NCBI GenBank assembly: GCA_001304015.1
Contig: LJUY01000006.1
Coordinates: forward strand, 1 to 64,000
Length of the DNA: 64,000 nt
Reading direction: 5' to 3'
DNA from: a candidate division Zixibacteria bacterium SM23_81
Lineage (GTDB): Bacteria > SM23-81
The notes beneath the pieces were generated by a model, which saw nothing but the letters and a program-made list of their open reading frames with translations, searched no databases and had not been told where the DNA came from. Below are positions 51,889 to 60,315 of this stretch, one piece after another; positions within the stretch are counted from its first letter, which is position 1; every line of letters starts with the position of its first letter. The translations under genes were made by a program, and so were the position numbers.

Positions 51889-51927
51889 ACTTAAGACAAC
51901 AGACCACTTTCCTTAGGAGTAATTACT

Positions 51928-52968
51928 GTGGTGGACGTGTCCCCTTTGTTTTTGATAGGCGCACAGAGATCGGGCACCACTCTTATGCGCCTGATACTGA
52001 ATGCCCATTCGCAGATAGCCATTCCGGAAGAAGGTACCTTTTTAATGCCATTATTAAAAAAAAGGTTACTTAAACGGGAAATATCGGGCCCTTTTCTGAA
52101 AACTCTCCTTAGTTATTTTGCCTTAAATCCGCAGTTTAAACTATGGGGACATGACTTCAGTGAATATTTTGCACAACTCTCTAAAAGAGGTAGGACTACT
52201 GTCCGTGAATTGATGAGCGGTATTTTTTCCGTCTATTCTGGCAGCGAAGGCAAAATAATATGGGGGGACAAAACTCCTTCCTTCTTCAGAAAGATCGACA
52301 TCCTCTTCGCCCTATTTCCCAAGGCCAAATTCATACATATTGTTCGCGACGGTAGAGATGTTTTTGACAGCTGGAGAAAAATGGATCCTTCTAAAAACAA
52401 CTCCCCTCTTATAGCCATAGACTGGAGTTATAAACTATTTAGAATTGAAAAATCCTTCACCAAGATACCCCCCGAAAATAGAATAACGATTCGATATGAA
52501 GATCTCCTTGAAAATCCAGAAAAAGCCATAAAATCAGTCTGTTCCCTTGCGGGAGTCGAATATGAGGCCACGATGTTGGAATTCCATCGAACTAGCCATA
52601 AGTATATTGGCACACACCACTCCAAACTGATATTTAAGCCTTTAAGCAAGAACAACAGGTACAAATGGAAAAACAATTTGACTAACCGGGAGACAAGGAG
52701 CTTTACCCTCCTGGCCAGATATTTTCTAAAGAAGTATAATTATGAAATCGAAGACACCGGGATGAACATTCCTGACATGCTTTCTATACTTAAGAACATC
52801 ATTATCGGAGTTCCCATGAGAATAATGAGTGTATGGCGAGCAAAGAGATCTTTAGAAACAATCCTTAAGAAAGGGCAACTGATTGATTCCATGAAAGTTG
52901 GTGAACTACCACGAGGCGTCCGAAAGAGGGCGGGGGGGATTAAAAACGCACCGGGGAAGGAGATCTGA
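51928..52968 (+). CDS. Sulfotransferase family protein
   Basis: 346 residues. The PAPS 5'-phosphosulphate loop is FLIGAQRSGTTLMRL near the N terminus, and the 3'-phosphate motif is VRDGRDVFDSWRKM. EERGTF-like elements read HSQIAIPEEGTFLMP. Typical of cytoplasmic carbohydrate or lipid sulfotransferases. The GTG start at 51928 has AGGAG eight bases upstream. Base composition is clearly more A+T-rich than the flanking core genes, and it begins an accessory region on the opposite strand from most of the window, consistent with transfer. Likely acceptor: an exported glycan; not shown by sequence. Confidence 0.88.
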   Translation: MVDVSPLFLIGAQRSGTTLMRLILNAHSQIAIPEEGTFLMPLLKKRLLKREISGPFLKTLLSYFALNPQFKLWGHDFSEYFAQLSKRGRTTVRELMSGIFSVYSGSEGKIIWGDKTPSFFRKIDILFALFPKAKFIHIVRDGRDVFDSWRKMDPSKNNSPLIAIDWSYKLFRIEKSFTKIPPENRITIRYEDLLENPEKAIKSVCSLAGVEYEATMLEFHRTSHKYIGTHHSKLIFKPLSKNNRYKWKNNLTNRETRSFTLLARYFLKKYNYEIEDTGMNIPDMLSILKNIIIGVPMRIMSVWRAKRSLETILKKGQLIDSMKVGELPRGVRKRAGGIKNAPGKEI

Positions 52969-52992
52969 GGATACCCTGAAGTTGGCAAAAGG

Positions 52993-53437
52993 GCTTCCAG
53001 TCACATTAAGAAAAAGGTAAGAGAAAAAGCCTCTCAAGCACAAACGAATGGGAATGACCGCTTGGGTCAAATCATTGGCAATTCAGCCGGTTCCTGAGTG
53101 GTTTTCCAGATCGCTTTTTGAACCAGTTGGAATCCCCATTTTGACAGCTTAAGCCATTAGAGCAATCCAAGCTGGTGTAAACCGCCACGGCTTTTCCTCG
53201 GCAAAAGACTGGCTACTGCCATCTGATGAACTTCTTCTTCACGACCTTGCATCCTTGACCTCCCACATAAATATAAAAAAGTCACCAGTAAGACTTTTCG
53301 AGGATATTTTCAAAGAGCCAATTCGTATCGCCGATGTCCTGTTATTTAACAATAAGCTGTTGAAAAGAGGCACATATATATTATGGAAGACATTCAATGC
53401 ATTTTCTGCAACAGGAGCAGTGACCGAATTGTCATAG
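52993..53437 (+). pseudogene. Decayed coding frame between sulfotransferase and methyltransferase
   Basis: One reading frame continues across this 400-base gap, interrupted by a TAA at 53150-53152: before it MTAWVKSLAIQPVPEWFSRS..., after it HGFSSAKDWLLPSDELLLHD ... FKEPIRIADVLLFNNKLLKR. The protein-like composition on both sides suggests a gene broken by a nonsense change, whose tail overlaps the methyltransferase start. I do not recognise the family. It may be chance. Confidence 0.3.
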
Positions 53438-54345
53438 TAGAAAATGGATACACGGGCAGAAAATGTCCTCAGTGCGGTTTGATATTCATTTCACCACGGC
53501 CGACTTTGGCCAAAATTTTGAATCTCTACGGTCACGATCAGACCGTCGTATCCGCTAGATCACATATATCAGCGGCTTTTAGCAAAAGGCTCTATGCAAA
53601 GCACAATGTTCGTATAATTAAAAAATTTATAAAAACGGGTTCTATGCTGGAAATTGGTGCTGGTGCAGGATATTTCTTAGATGAAGCCAGAAAAGAGGGA
53701 TTTGAAGTCTATGCGAATGAGCTCAATACTATTCTAGCTAATTATATTGAAAAAGTATTAGCAATACCTTGTGAAAGTTCTCCTTTGGATATTTCTCTCT
53801 TTAACGGGAAGAAATTTGACATTATTTATCATTGTAATGTCCTAAGTCACTTGTATAACCCAGTCGTGGAATTTCAAAAGATTAATGATAAATTGAAAAA
53901 AAATGGATTGGTTGTATTTCAGACTGGAAACCTTGGCGATGTAAAAGAAAAGTATTTTAAATTCATTTCAAAATTTATGTATCCAGACCATTTATTCTTT
54001 TTTAGTGAGGATAACTTACGGGAGCTGCTGAGACGAACTGGATTTGAATTTGTAAAAATACACAGATATTCTATATTACCACAGTTGATGTTTTCTAAAA
54101 TGGCAAGAAAGGTAATGAATTTCGTCAAATCTAAAGCCAGAGCTAAAAACTTGGATCAACATAATCCGACTGAAGTTCCATCTTTTAATGTCCCTCATGC
54201 TCACAACAACGCTGTCCATTTCAAGCAATTTATTAAGAATGCATATAGTTGTATTCTCTATCTTATTCGTTATAAAATAGGATACGTAATACCCAAAAAG
54301 CAACGACCACAAACAGTTATTGTTGTTGCTCGCAGAACCAATTGA
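53383..54345 (+). CDS. Class I SAM-dependent methyltransferase with N-terminal zinc ribbon
   Basis: 320 residues. Four cysteines in CIFC (6, 9) and CPQC (29, 32) form a zinc ribbon. The Rossmann fold shows motif I MLEIGAGAGYFLDEA and post-motif ANELN, and then IIYHCNVLSHLYNP. The domain order (Cys-rich head, methyltransferase type 12, and a tail with LFFFSEDNLRELLRRTGFEF) is common in sugar and lipid methyltransferases of polysaccharide loci. Strongly A+T-rich codon use suggests horizontal origin. The ribosome site is poor. The TGA overlaps the next ATG by one base. Confidence 0.85.
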   Translation: MEDIQCIFCNRSSDRIVIVENGYTGRKCPQCGLIFISPRPTLAKILNLYGHDQTVVSARSHISAAFSKRLYAKHNVRIIKKFIKTGSMLEIGAGAGYFLDEARKEGFEVYANELNTILANYIEKVLAIPCESSPLDISLFNGKKFDIIYHCNVLSHLYNPVVEFQKINDKLKKNGLVVFQTGNLGDVKEKYFKFISKFMYPDHLFFFSEDNLRELLRRTGFEFVKIHRYSILPQLMFSKMARKVMNFVKSKARAKNLDQHNPTEVPSFNVPHAHNNAVHFKQFIKNAYSCILYLIRYKIGYVIPKKQRPQTVIVVARRTN

Positions 54346-54704
54346 TGCCTCGCTTGACATTTGCTGGAGATATTGTAAGAACTTTTTCCCTACGGTATAT
54401 GTTGTTCCTGTTGCCGTGGAAAGGCAAGACTTGGGATCTTATACCGGCCGTCAATCATATGGGCACTGGATGGCTGCAGGCCATCTGTCGGGAGTTATAT
54501 TCCAGATACTACTGGATCGTTAAAAAGTTTGGAGAGGCTACCGGCATACCAGTCCTTATGAACACGTCTTTCAACCTACGCGGTAAGCTCATCGTAAGCA
54601 GTCCCGCCGGTGCGTGCAATACGTTTTCCAAAAGCGAAATAGACATATTGGTAATGAGCCAATATTTGGTAAATAAGGAGGCTTTTCAACGAATCGCCAA
54701 CTAA
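54345..54704 (+). pseudogene. C-terminal relic of a NodU/CmcH-type carbamoyltransferase
   Basis: About 120 codons. The segment LIPAVNHMGTGWLQAICREL and then TGIPVLMNTSFNLRGKLIVS plus DILVMSQYLVNK match the final quarter of NodU-family carbamoyltransferases (IPAVTHVDGT..., GVPVLLNTSFN...RG). The kinase-like (Kae1-type) N-terminal domain and the catalytic core that carbamoylates sugars are absent. The upstream methyltransferase gene runs up to it, so this is a truncated remnant rather than a functional enzyme. A complete copy may lie elsewhere in the genome. Confidence 0.75.
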
Positions 54705-54712
54705 TAAAAAAG

Positions 54713-55891
54713 TTGTCGCTATCAGTCTTCTCCGTCTTGGCGACGCTTGTGGTCATCGAGGGGGCCCTTCGAGTTGTCAAGTTAGCGCCGACTGTCCATC
54801 ATCGGCGGCAGGTGCATGAGCTATTTTGTGAGCATGACTCTCTGCTCGGATGGCGTAAAATTCCAAACTTCTCTGGATTGCGCGTAACCGAGGAGTATCA
54901 GGTTTTGGAGAAGTTCAATTCGAAGAGTATACGCGGTCCAGAGTATTCTTATGACAAGGAAGAGGGAAGCCTTCGTATACTCATCCTGGGAGACTCGTTT
55001 GTTGAAGGTTACACGGTTCCTTTTGAAAGCTTGTTCTCTGAAACAATGGAGAGGGAGCTAAAACAAGCAGGTGTATCCGCTCAAGTTATCAATATGGGCA
55101 CAGGAGGATACAGTACTGACCAGGAGCTGTTGCGCTTTGAACAAGAAGGTGTCAAATATCATCCCGATATCGTCGTGCTCATGGTCTATAGTAACGACAT
55201 TTGGTATAATGCTCAGAATATATATTGGATAGGACCAAAACCGATGTTCATCATCGAAGATGATGAGCTCAGGCTCACCAACGTTCCCGTGCCACTTCCG
55301 TCCGAGGGTGGGGACATCTTCGCTCAGAGAGAGCTTGGCTTCCACCGCAAGCTCATGAAATGGTTTGGGGAGAACTTTTACTTGTATCGACTGCTGGCTA
55401 AGGCCGTGACGAATGTGCATTGGTCGCGGAATATCGCTGCATCGTTAGGCCTTATTGAAGGAGGGATACCAGATCAATTAAGGGTATGGCAACGGGAACA
55501 TGATCCTGAAGTGCGTTTTGCATGGGACATCACCAAAAGGCTTCTTCTCAGACTTGAGGAGCGCGTTGAGCGATCCGGGGGAAAATTCATCATTTCCTAC
55601 GTTCCGGAGCGAGCAAGCATTTATCCGCAAGAATGGGCTGCAACGAAGAGGAAGTACGGCCTCTCCGATCAGGAGTGGAGCATTGAGCAAGTGGGAATAG
55701 ATTTAGAACAATTTTGTCGCCAACACTCTATACCATTTGTAGACCCGACCCGGCGATTTAGAGAAGCGGCCGATGAATTGCACTCCAGCGGTGAGAGCCT
55801 CTATTGCGTAACAGAGGGACATTGGAATGTCAGCGGACACCGATTAGTCGGAGAAATATTGGCCCAGTATATTGAAGATTTGCTGGAATGA
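54713..55891 (+). CDS. Membrane-anchored SGNH/GDSL-type hydrolase
   Basis: 392 residues. An N-terminal anchor (LSVFSVLATLVVIEGALRVV) precedes the SGNH fold: block I ILGDSFVEGY with Ser95, block II NMGTGGYSTDQELLRF, block III VYSNDIWYN, and block V VTEGHWNVSGHRL. Acetyl-hydrolases or acetyltransferase partners of this type modify exported polysaccharides (AlgX/AlgJ-like). The start is unclear: the frame opens after a TAA at 54674, with AAGGAGG at 54675-54681 but only non-standard codons in position; TTG at 54713 is the first usual start and is too far from that site. It follows the carbamoyltransferase relic by eight bases. Confidence 0.8.
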   Translation: MSLSVFSVLATLVVIEGALRVVKLAPTVHHRRQVHELFCEHDSLLGWRKIPNFSGLRVTEEYQVLEKFNSKSIRGPEYSYDKEEGSLRILILGDSFVEGYTVPFESLFSETMERELKQAGVSAQVINMGTGGYSTDQELLRFEQEGVKYHPDIVVLMVYSNDIWYNAQNIYWIGPKPMFIIEDDELRLTNVPVPLPSEGGDIFAQRELGFHRKLMKWFGENFYLYRLLAKAVTNVHWSRNIAASLGLIEGGIPDQLRVWQREHDPEVRFAWDITKRLLLRLEERVERSGGKFIISYVPERASIYPQEWAATKRKYGLSDQEWSIEQVGIDLEQFCRQHSIPFVDPTRRFREAADELHSSGESLYCVTEGHWNVSGHRLVGEILAQYIEDLLE

Positions 55892-55954
55892 AAAAGACGA
55901 GAATATTCATGTGAACTTCCCATCAACAGGTTGCCTTGATTCAGTCACTCCTCC

Positions 55955-55990
55955 ATGACCATGAGGAGAACACGCTCATGGGAATGTCAT
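55955..55990. terminator. Hairpin between the SGNH gene and the glycosidase gene
   Basis: CCATGAG (55959-55965) pairs with CTCATGG (55975-55981) around a nine-base loop, extended by ATGA/TCAT with a bulge. It is followed by a short T-run (CTTTTC). It could end the plus-strand transcript after the SGNH gene. Confidence 0.4.
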
Positions 55991-56066
55991 CTTTTCCCAA
56001 CGCTTGAATTCTCAAACATTGTAAAAAAGTTCTCTCTTCTGACAAACATTCATCTTCATTTTGCAT

Positions 56067-56091
56067 AAAAAAAGCCACTGTTTCCGGCGGC
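56067..56091 (-). terminator. Terminator after the GH51-like gene
   Basis: On the minus strand GCCGC pairs with GTGGC (one G-U) around an eight-base loop and is followed by seven T, 28 bases beyond the stop codon. Confidence 0.6.
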
Positions 56092-56118
56092 CACTTCTTG
56101 CCCACCTTCCCTGCCCCT

Positions 56119-58044
56119 TTACTTGACCAGCAGCATCTTACAAGTTTCCCTGAAATCGCCAGCCTCAAGTGAGCAGAAGTACACTCCACTGGCCACTTCC
56201 TCCCCTCGACCGTTTCTTGCATCCCAAGATATCTGGTACTCCCCTGGTGGCTGATTCTCCTCCACCAGGGTTTTGACCGACTGTCCCAAGGAATTGTATA
56301 TCCTTACCTCTACCGGCGCCTCCACAAGCAGATGATAACGAATGTTGGTGGAACCATTGAAGGGATTGGGAAAATTCTGCCACAGCTTATACTTTGAGGG
56401 CCTCGAACCTGATAAGTTGTCAGCAGATCTTTTCAGCTCTATAGCCGTCAGGGAGTGGGCGGGAAATGTATACGAAAAACTCGTATCAACAGAAGCCAAG
56501 GTTGAGTGTATGATGGTGACTGTATTGGGATCGTCCTCGTTATGAGCGGTGATGTCGGGCCCATTCAGAGTCCAAATGTTGGCCTCAGGGTGGGGCTCAA
56601 ATCCCACCACCTGGATGGCCACCTCGACATCTTGTTCAAGTTGTTTATTGATCACCATGATATGCAGTTTTTTCTTTGCGGTGTCAATTGAGGTCGCGAC
56701 GGACAGTTCTGGGACTGCGGGCATGGCTGGAACGCAAGAAACTCTAACGGTTGAAAATGTGTTGCAGTCGATGGTGTTGTCAAGCAGCATATCGCCGCAA
56801 TGTTCTGTGAACATCTGCTGTGCGTAGTACATTGGCCTTGCGAACCTGCGTGGCGGCCCCCAAGCGTAGCCGATGTGCCCGTGATAGACGTTGGAGCAGA
56901 GCATCCAGCTGCAGACGAACTCGATATCCCATTCGGGGCCGTCTTCCAAAAACATCATCAGCAAATCGGCGTAATAGAGGCCCGCCAGAAGGCTGACAGC
57001 TGACTGTTTGCCAGTTTTCTCAAAGTTAATTCCGTTGCTTCCAGCCACAATGCTGATATATGGATCAGCCTCTTGGTTAATAATCTCTCTCAACTCGCCG
57101 ATGTCAATGGGCGCCTGTTGTGTTGCCGCCATGCAACCGCGGTATATATCCTCTATATCGTCGGGTAAAGCGTATGTACCAGGGTATCCCGTGTGGATGT
57201 CCAAAAAATCCATATAGCCGCAGGCGATGCTCACCAGGGCGGCGTTCCATTCCAAAGAATCCCCAGATTGAATAAAGTGGGGAATGACGACTCCAGAAAC
57301 CCCGATCTTGATCGTCGGGTCAACGGCTTTCATGGCTTCGGAGAAAGCACAGAAATCTTGTGCGTAGGTGATGACGTCCATGCCCACTTTGGGATTGTGT
57401 ATCTCGTCGCCAACAACCCAGTATTTAACGCCGTATGGTTCAGGATGTCCGTTTTCGGCTCTTACTGCTGCCCAATCCGTGCCCCCTCTGGGGTTGGTGC
57501 CGTCGTTGGGCGCATTGCAGTATTCCACCCAATTGGTGGCTCTTTCTATTTTTTGTGTCAGGGGTGCTGTTTTGGATAGGTCACCGTCCATAATGCCAGA
57601 GACGGGATTAACGCAGATAAACGCCTCTGCCCCGATCATTTCGCACAGGGCCATGTGTTCGTCTGTGCCGTAGTGGAAATTACGGTCGGGTTGGCTGGGG
57701 CGTGAGTCTGGTCTGAGGTTATGGGGGCCGATGCCGTCTTCCCAGAAGTATTCATTGGCACCCCCTGGAAATCGCATTATGGTGGGTCGCAGGCCCAATA
57801 CCAGCTCCTCGGCCTCTGGCGCAAATCCCCAGACCGTAAGGCTGTCGGGCTGTGTCATATCCAGCAGTCTGTTGCCGTGATGATGGGGTTGCGAGTTGCC
57901 CAGGAAAAGCGGATTAACAGGGCCAAGATACTCATTGGCATAGACGGAAATGGTGGCCGCCGATAACGGGGTCACTAACGGAGGGCAGAAAAACAGGAGA
58001 GATGGGAGAAAAAAGAAGAGAATCGCCTGTGTTGTCCTCCTCAT
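56119..58044 (-). CDS. Secreted GH51-like glycosidase with type-9-like sorting tail
   Basis: About 641 residues. Signal peptide (ILFFFLPSLLFFCPPLVTPL), then a (beta/alpha)8-like domain: LRPTIMRFPGGANEYFWEDG, as in GH51 arabinofuranosidase-like enzymes, and KYWVVGDEIHN in the acid/base position, where the usual Asn-Glu is Asp-Glu. A beta-sandwich follows (PAHSLTAIELKRSADNL). The last 85 residues are the FlgD/T9SS-type tail: KLWQNFPNPFNGSTNIRYHL and GEEVASGVYFCSLEAG. The ATG at 58042-58044 has AGGAGG five bases before it. It should be exported and anchored, acting on external polysaccharide; substrate not determinable. Confidence 0.78.
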   Translation of the reverse strand: MRRTTQAILFFFLPSLLFFCPPLVTPLSAATISVYANEYLGPVNPLFLGNSQPHHHGNRLLDMTQPDSLTVWGFAPEAEELVLGLRPTIMRFPGGANEYFWEDGIGPHNLRPDSRPSQPDRNFHYGTDEHMALCEMIGAEAFICVNPVSGIMDGDLSKTAPLTQKIERATNWVEYCNAPNDGTNPRGGTDWAAVRAENGHPEPYGVKYWVVGDEIHNPKVGMDVITYAQDFCAFSEAMKAVDPTIKIGVSGVVIPHFIQSGDSLEWNAALVSIACGYMDFLDIHTGYPGTYALPDDIEDIYRGCMAATQQAPIDIGELREIINQEADPYISIVAGSNGINFEKTGKQSAVSLLAGLYYADLLMMFLEDGPEWDIEFVCSWMLCSNVYHGHIGYAWGPPRRFARPMYYAQQMFTEHCGDMLLDNTIDCNTFSTVRVSCVPAMPAVPELSVATSIDTAKKKLHIMVINKQLEQDVEVAIQVVGFEPHPEANIWTLNGPDITAHNEDDPNTVTIIHSTLASVDTSFSYTFPAHSLTAIELKRSADNLSGSRPSKYKLWQNFPNPFNGSTNIRYHLLVEAPVEVRIYNSLGQSVKTLVEENQPPGEYQISWDARNGRGEEVASGVYFCSLEAGDFRETCKMLLVK

Positions 58045-58120
58045 GGGAGCCTCCTGAATGGGTAGATGGTGATAGAAAACCATAGGAACCCATTCAAGCT
58101 TATTGCAAGAATCAAGCCAG

Positions 58121-58162
58121 AAAAAAAAGATACCCAGGAATCCTCCTAAGTATCATTTTTTT
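58121..58162. terminator. Bidirectional terminator between the deacetylase operon and the GH51-like gene
   Basis: GATAC (58129-58133) pairs with GTATC (58150-58154), with an inner AGGA/TCCT stem, and is flanked by eight A on the left and seven T on the right, so it can work in both directions. On the minus strand it ends the NRPS-to-deacetylase operon. The 270 bases from here to 58434 show no gene. Confidence 0.8.
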
Positions 58163-58434
58163 ACTTTATTACCTCGATGTAAGGACGATAATATTTAAGA
58201 AACTCAGTCCAGATCTGGTTAAGTTATAAACAAAATGACCTCCAATGGATTAGATATGATAATCATGGGAAGATCCGCAAGAAAAAACAGTTCTCCTCCA
58301 AGAGGTTAACGCCCTGACGAAAAATTCACCCAATGTTCAATTGCTGAAAGCCTTGAATGTAAATTGCACATTGATAAATTGAGGCCAGAAATGACCATAA
58401 CTGGTCAGATACTTTCACGCAAAGCAGCTCACTT

Positions 58435-59283
58435 TTACTTTTCAATCATGGGCGAAGGTACAAAACTCGCCGCCACCTCAGCGCCAGTTACGACGACTAC
58501 TCCGGGGTTGGAAGCGGCGATCTTTATAAAATTTCTAAAAGCCGCTAATCTCCCCTTTTCCTTCCCTAACATCCAGGGATGGAAACCGATGGCAAAACAT
58601 TTTCCCAGATGTTCAGGCTGCAAATACATCAACCACTGAGAAAGCATCTCTGGGGGTGATATACCTTTTCTAATATACATCCCATCAGTGCTTACTAGAG
58701 GGATTCTCAGTATCTTCTCTCCGCGCCCTGGTGTTTCTCCCGCACATTTGATCCAATGCAGATTCTGCCAGGAGGATTTGGACGCTCTATCAATGTTATA
58801 TCTAAAGCCAAGCGTGATCAGAATTTTCATCAAGGCATGTGACCAAGCGCCGTATGGGGAGCGAAAGCCCCAAAGCTCTACTGTGAATTTGCGTCTGAAG
58901 AACTCCTTTGCCTTGTGAATATCATAACGCAAATCATCTGCTGACATTTTAAGCGGTGCAACATGTCCAAAAGTATGGCAGGCTATTTCATGGCCATCCC
59001 TGATGAGGTGTTCGATGGTTTCAGGATATTTCTCAGCAACATGCCCAACGCAATTCCAGGTACTCTTCACTCTATACTCACAGAGAATGCGCAAGATTTC
59101 ATGAAAGACGTCAGATGACAATTCGCCTTGCTCGTTCCCAAACTCACGTTCGTAGTCGAAAGACAGAACGAGCCGGATCTTGCCGGAATCCTCGGCTGTC
59201 GGCCGGATGAGTTCGTGGCGCACAGATATATTCCGTATCTTCCGCCTCAAACGGTAAGGAATGAAACCGAACTGTTCAAACAA
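58435..59283 (-). CDS. Polysaccharide deacetylase family protein
   Basis: 282 residues with a NodB domain. Motif 1 is SFDYE (canonical TFDDG; the second Asp that binds metal is Tyr, with a Glu next to it). Motif 2 is CHTFGH, complete His-Thr-x-x-His. Motif 3 is FRSPYG, with Arg-x-Pro-Tyr. No signal peptide, like the cytoplasmic deacetylases of exosortase/EPS loci. Probably removes N- or O-acetyl groups from a glycan precursor. TTG start at 59281-59283 with GGAGGAG further up. 165 bases separate it from the hydrolase genes upstream. Confidence 0.83.
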   Translation of the reverse strand: MFEQFGFIPYRLRRKIRNISVRHELIRPTAEDSGKIRLVLSFDYEREFGNEQGELSSDVFHEILRILCEYRVKSTWNCVGHVAEKYPETIEHLIRDGHEIACHTFGHVAPLKMSADDLRYDIHKAKEFFRRKFTVELWGFRSPYGAWSHALMKILITLGFRYNIDRASKSSWQNLHWIKCAGETPGRGEKILRIPLVSTDGMYIRKGISPPEMLSQWLMYLQPEHLGKCFAIGFHPWMLGKEKGRLAAFRNFIKIAASNPGVVVVTGAEVAASFVPSPMIEK

Positions 59284-59448
59284 GAGTGACCGTCTCCTCC
59301 ATATCTGATACTCATCTCATCAGCGCTAGGCAAATACAACTCATTTTGTCCTCAACAATCACCAAGTTCTTAAAAAAAGTAGAGAGCCCAAGAAGTGTTG
59401 CCGATGCCCTGTTTTGGTCAGCTAAAATCTATGGGTATTGAGTTAGCT
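59284..59448 (+). other. Gap between deacetylase and hydrolase 1 with a short plus-strand frame
   Basis: A stop-free plus-strand stretch ends in TITKFLKKVESPRSVADALF and WSAKIYGY followed by TGA at 59440. It resembles, weakly, the tail of the broken frame near 53300 (FKEPIRIADVLLFNNKLLKR). It may be a relic of a transferred gene or chance. No minus-strand gene here. Confidence 0.2.
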
Positions 59449-60315
59449 TCATATCAACCCTGGTGCCCAATCGAGAAGAATTTCAATAAGATGTTGCTGC
59501 TTACAAAGCGGCGTAAAGGTATGATCTGTATCTTGAATAACTTCTATCCTTAATTTGCCATATTTCTTCAACTCATGAATCTCATCTCCGAGTCTGCTTT
59601 GTAGGTAGTCCAAACCTCGATCGCCTCCGGAGTAAATAAAGAGAGGGCTAATGCCGCGGGCTGACAATACCTGCAAATCTGCTACCAGATTGTTCGCTCT
59701 TGAAGACATATCTCTTTTACGAACAAACAAGCGCTTTATCTGACTCGTGGTTGATCGTATAATCTGCTGGTAACGAGACTTCCCTTTCATCGCTCTTCGC
59801 CAACTTTTGAGACTAAACAAGGCACTTCTCCAGTAATGGCGAGCTACTCTGTCATATACCACAGAAGACCGCATCTCTTCATTATCATCAAAATACACCG
59901 GAGCATTGATGGGAACAACACCCACAACTCGAGGATCACACAAAGCCGCTTTAAATGATATAACTGCTCCAGAACATATGCCAATGAGAATAAATCGATC
60001 AATGCCTCTTGTCGCATTCAGATAGTTCAGCGCTTCCTGGGTTTCGTTAATCGCTCTCTCATCGGAAAGAGATTCAACCTCACTTGCTCTGCTGTCTCCA
60101 ATTCCAGAGAAGTCAAATCTCAATACAAAGAACCCTTCCTCAGCCAACTTCCGCGCCGCTTTCACGTAGAGACGATGGGGACCGACTCGATGCAAGAATC
60201 CAGAATTGAGAAAGACAAACGCAGGAAAGTCATTGCCACTGAAAACCGGAGTTGGCTCGGTAATGATACCAACCAAAGATTTGGTTTTCCCAAAAAGCAC
60301 AGCTTTGTCTCTCAT
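59449..60315 (-). CDS. Alpha/beta hydrolase, exosortase-associated hydrolase 1 type
   Basis: 288 residues. The fold shows FVFLNSGFLHRVGPHRLYVK (oxyanion strand), LRFDFSGIGDS, and the nucleophile elbow ILIGICSGAVIS with Cys instead of Ser (Gly-x-Cys-x-Gly). This Cys elbow and the HRVGPHR start resemble the hydr1 family found next to exosortase A and EPS genes. Its ATG overlaps the TGA of hydrolase 2 by four bases. Together with the NRPS and carrier-protein partner, a thioesterase or acyl-transfer role is possible. Resemblance is by motif, not by search. Confidence 0.78.
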   Translation of the reverse strand: MRDKAVLFGKTKSLVGIITEPTPVFSGNDFPAFVFLNSGFLHRVGPHRLYVKAARKLAEEGFFVLRFDFSGIGDSRASEVESLSDERAINETQEALNYLNATRGIDRFILIGICSGAVISFKAALCDPRVVGVVPINAPVYFDDNEEMRSSVVYDRVARHYWRSALFSLKSWRRAMKGKSRYQQIIRSTTSQIKRLFVRKRDMSSRANNLVADLQVLSARGISPLFIYSGGDRGLDYLQSRLGDEIHELKKYGKLRIEVIQDTDHTFTPLCKQQHLIEILLDWAPGLI

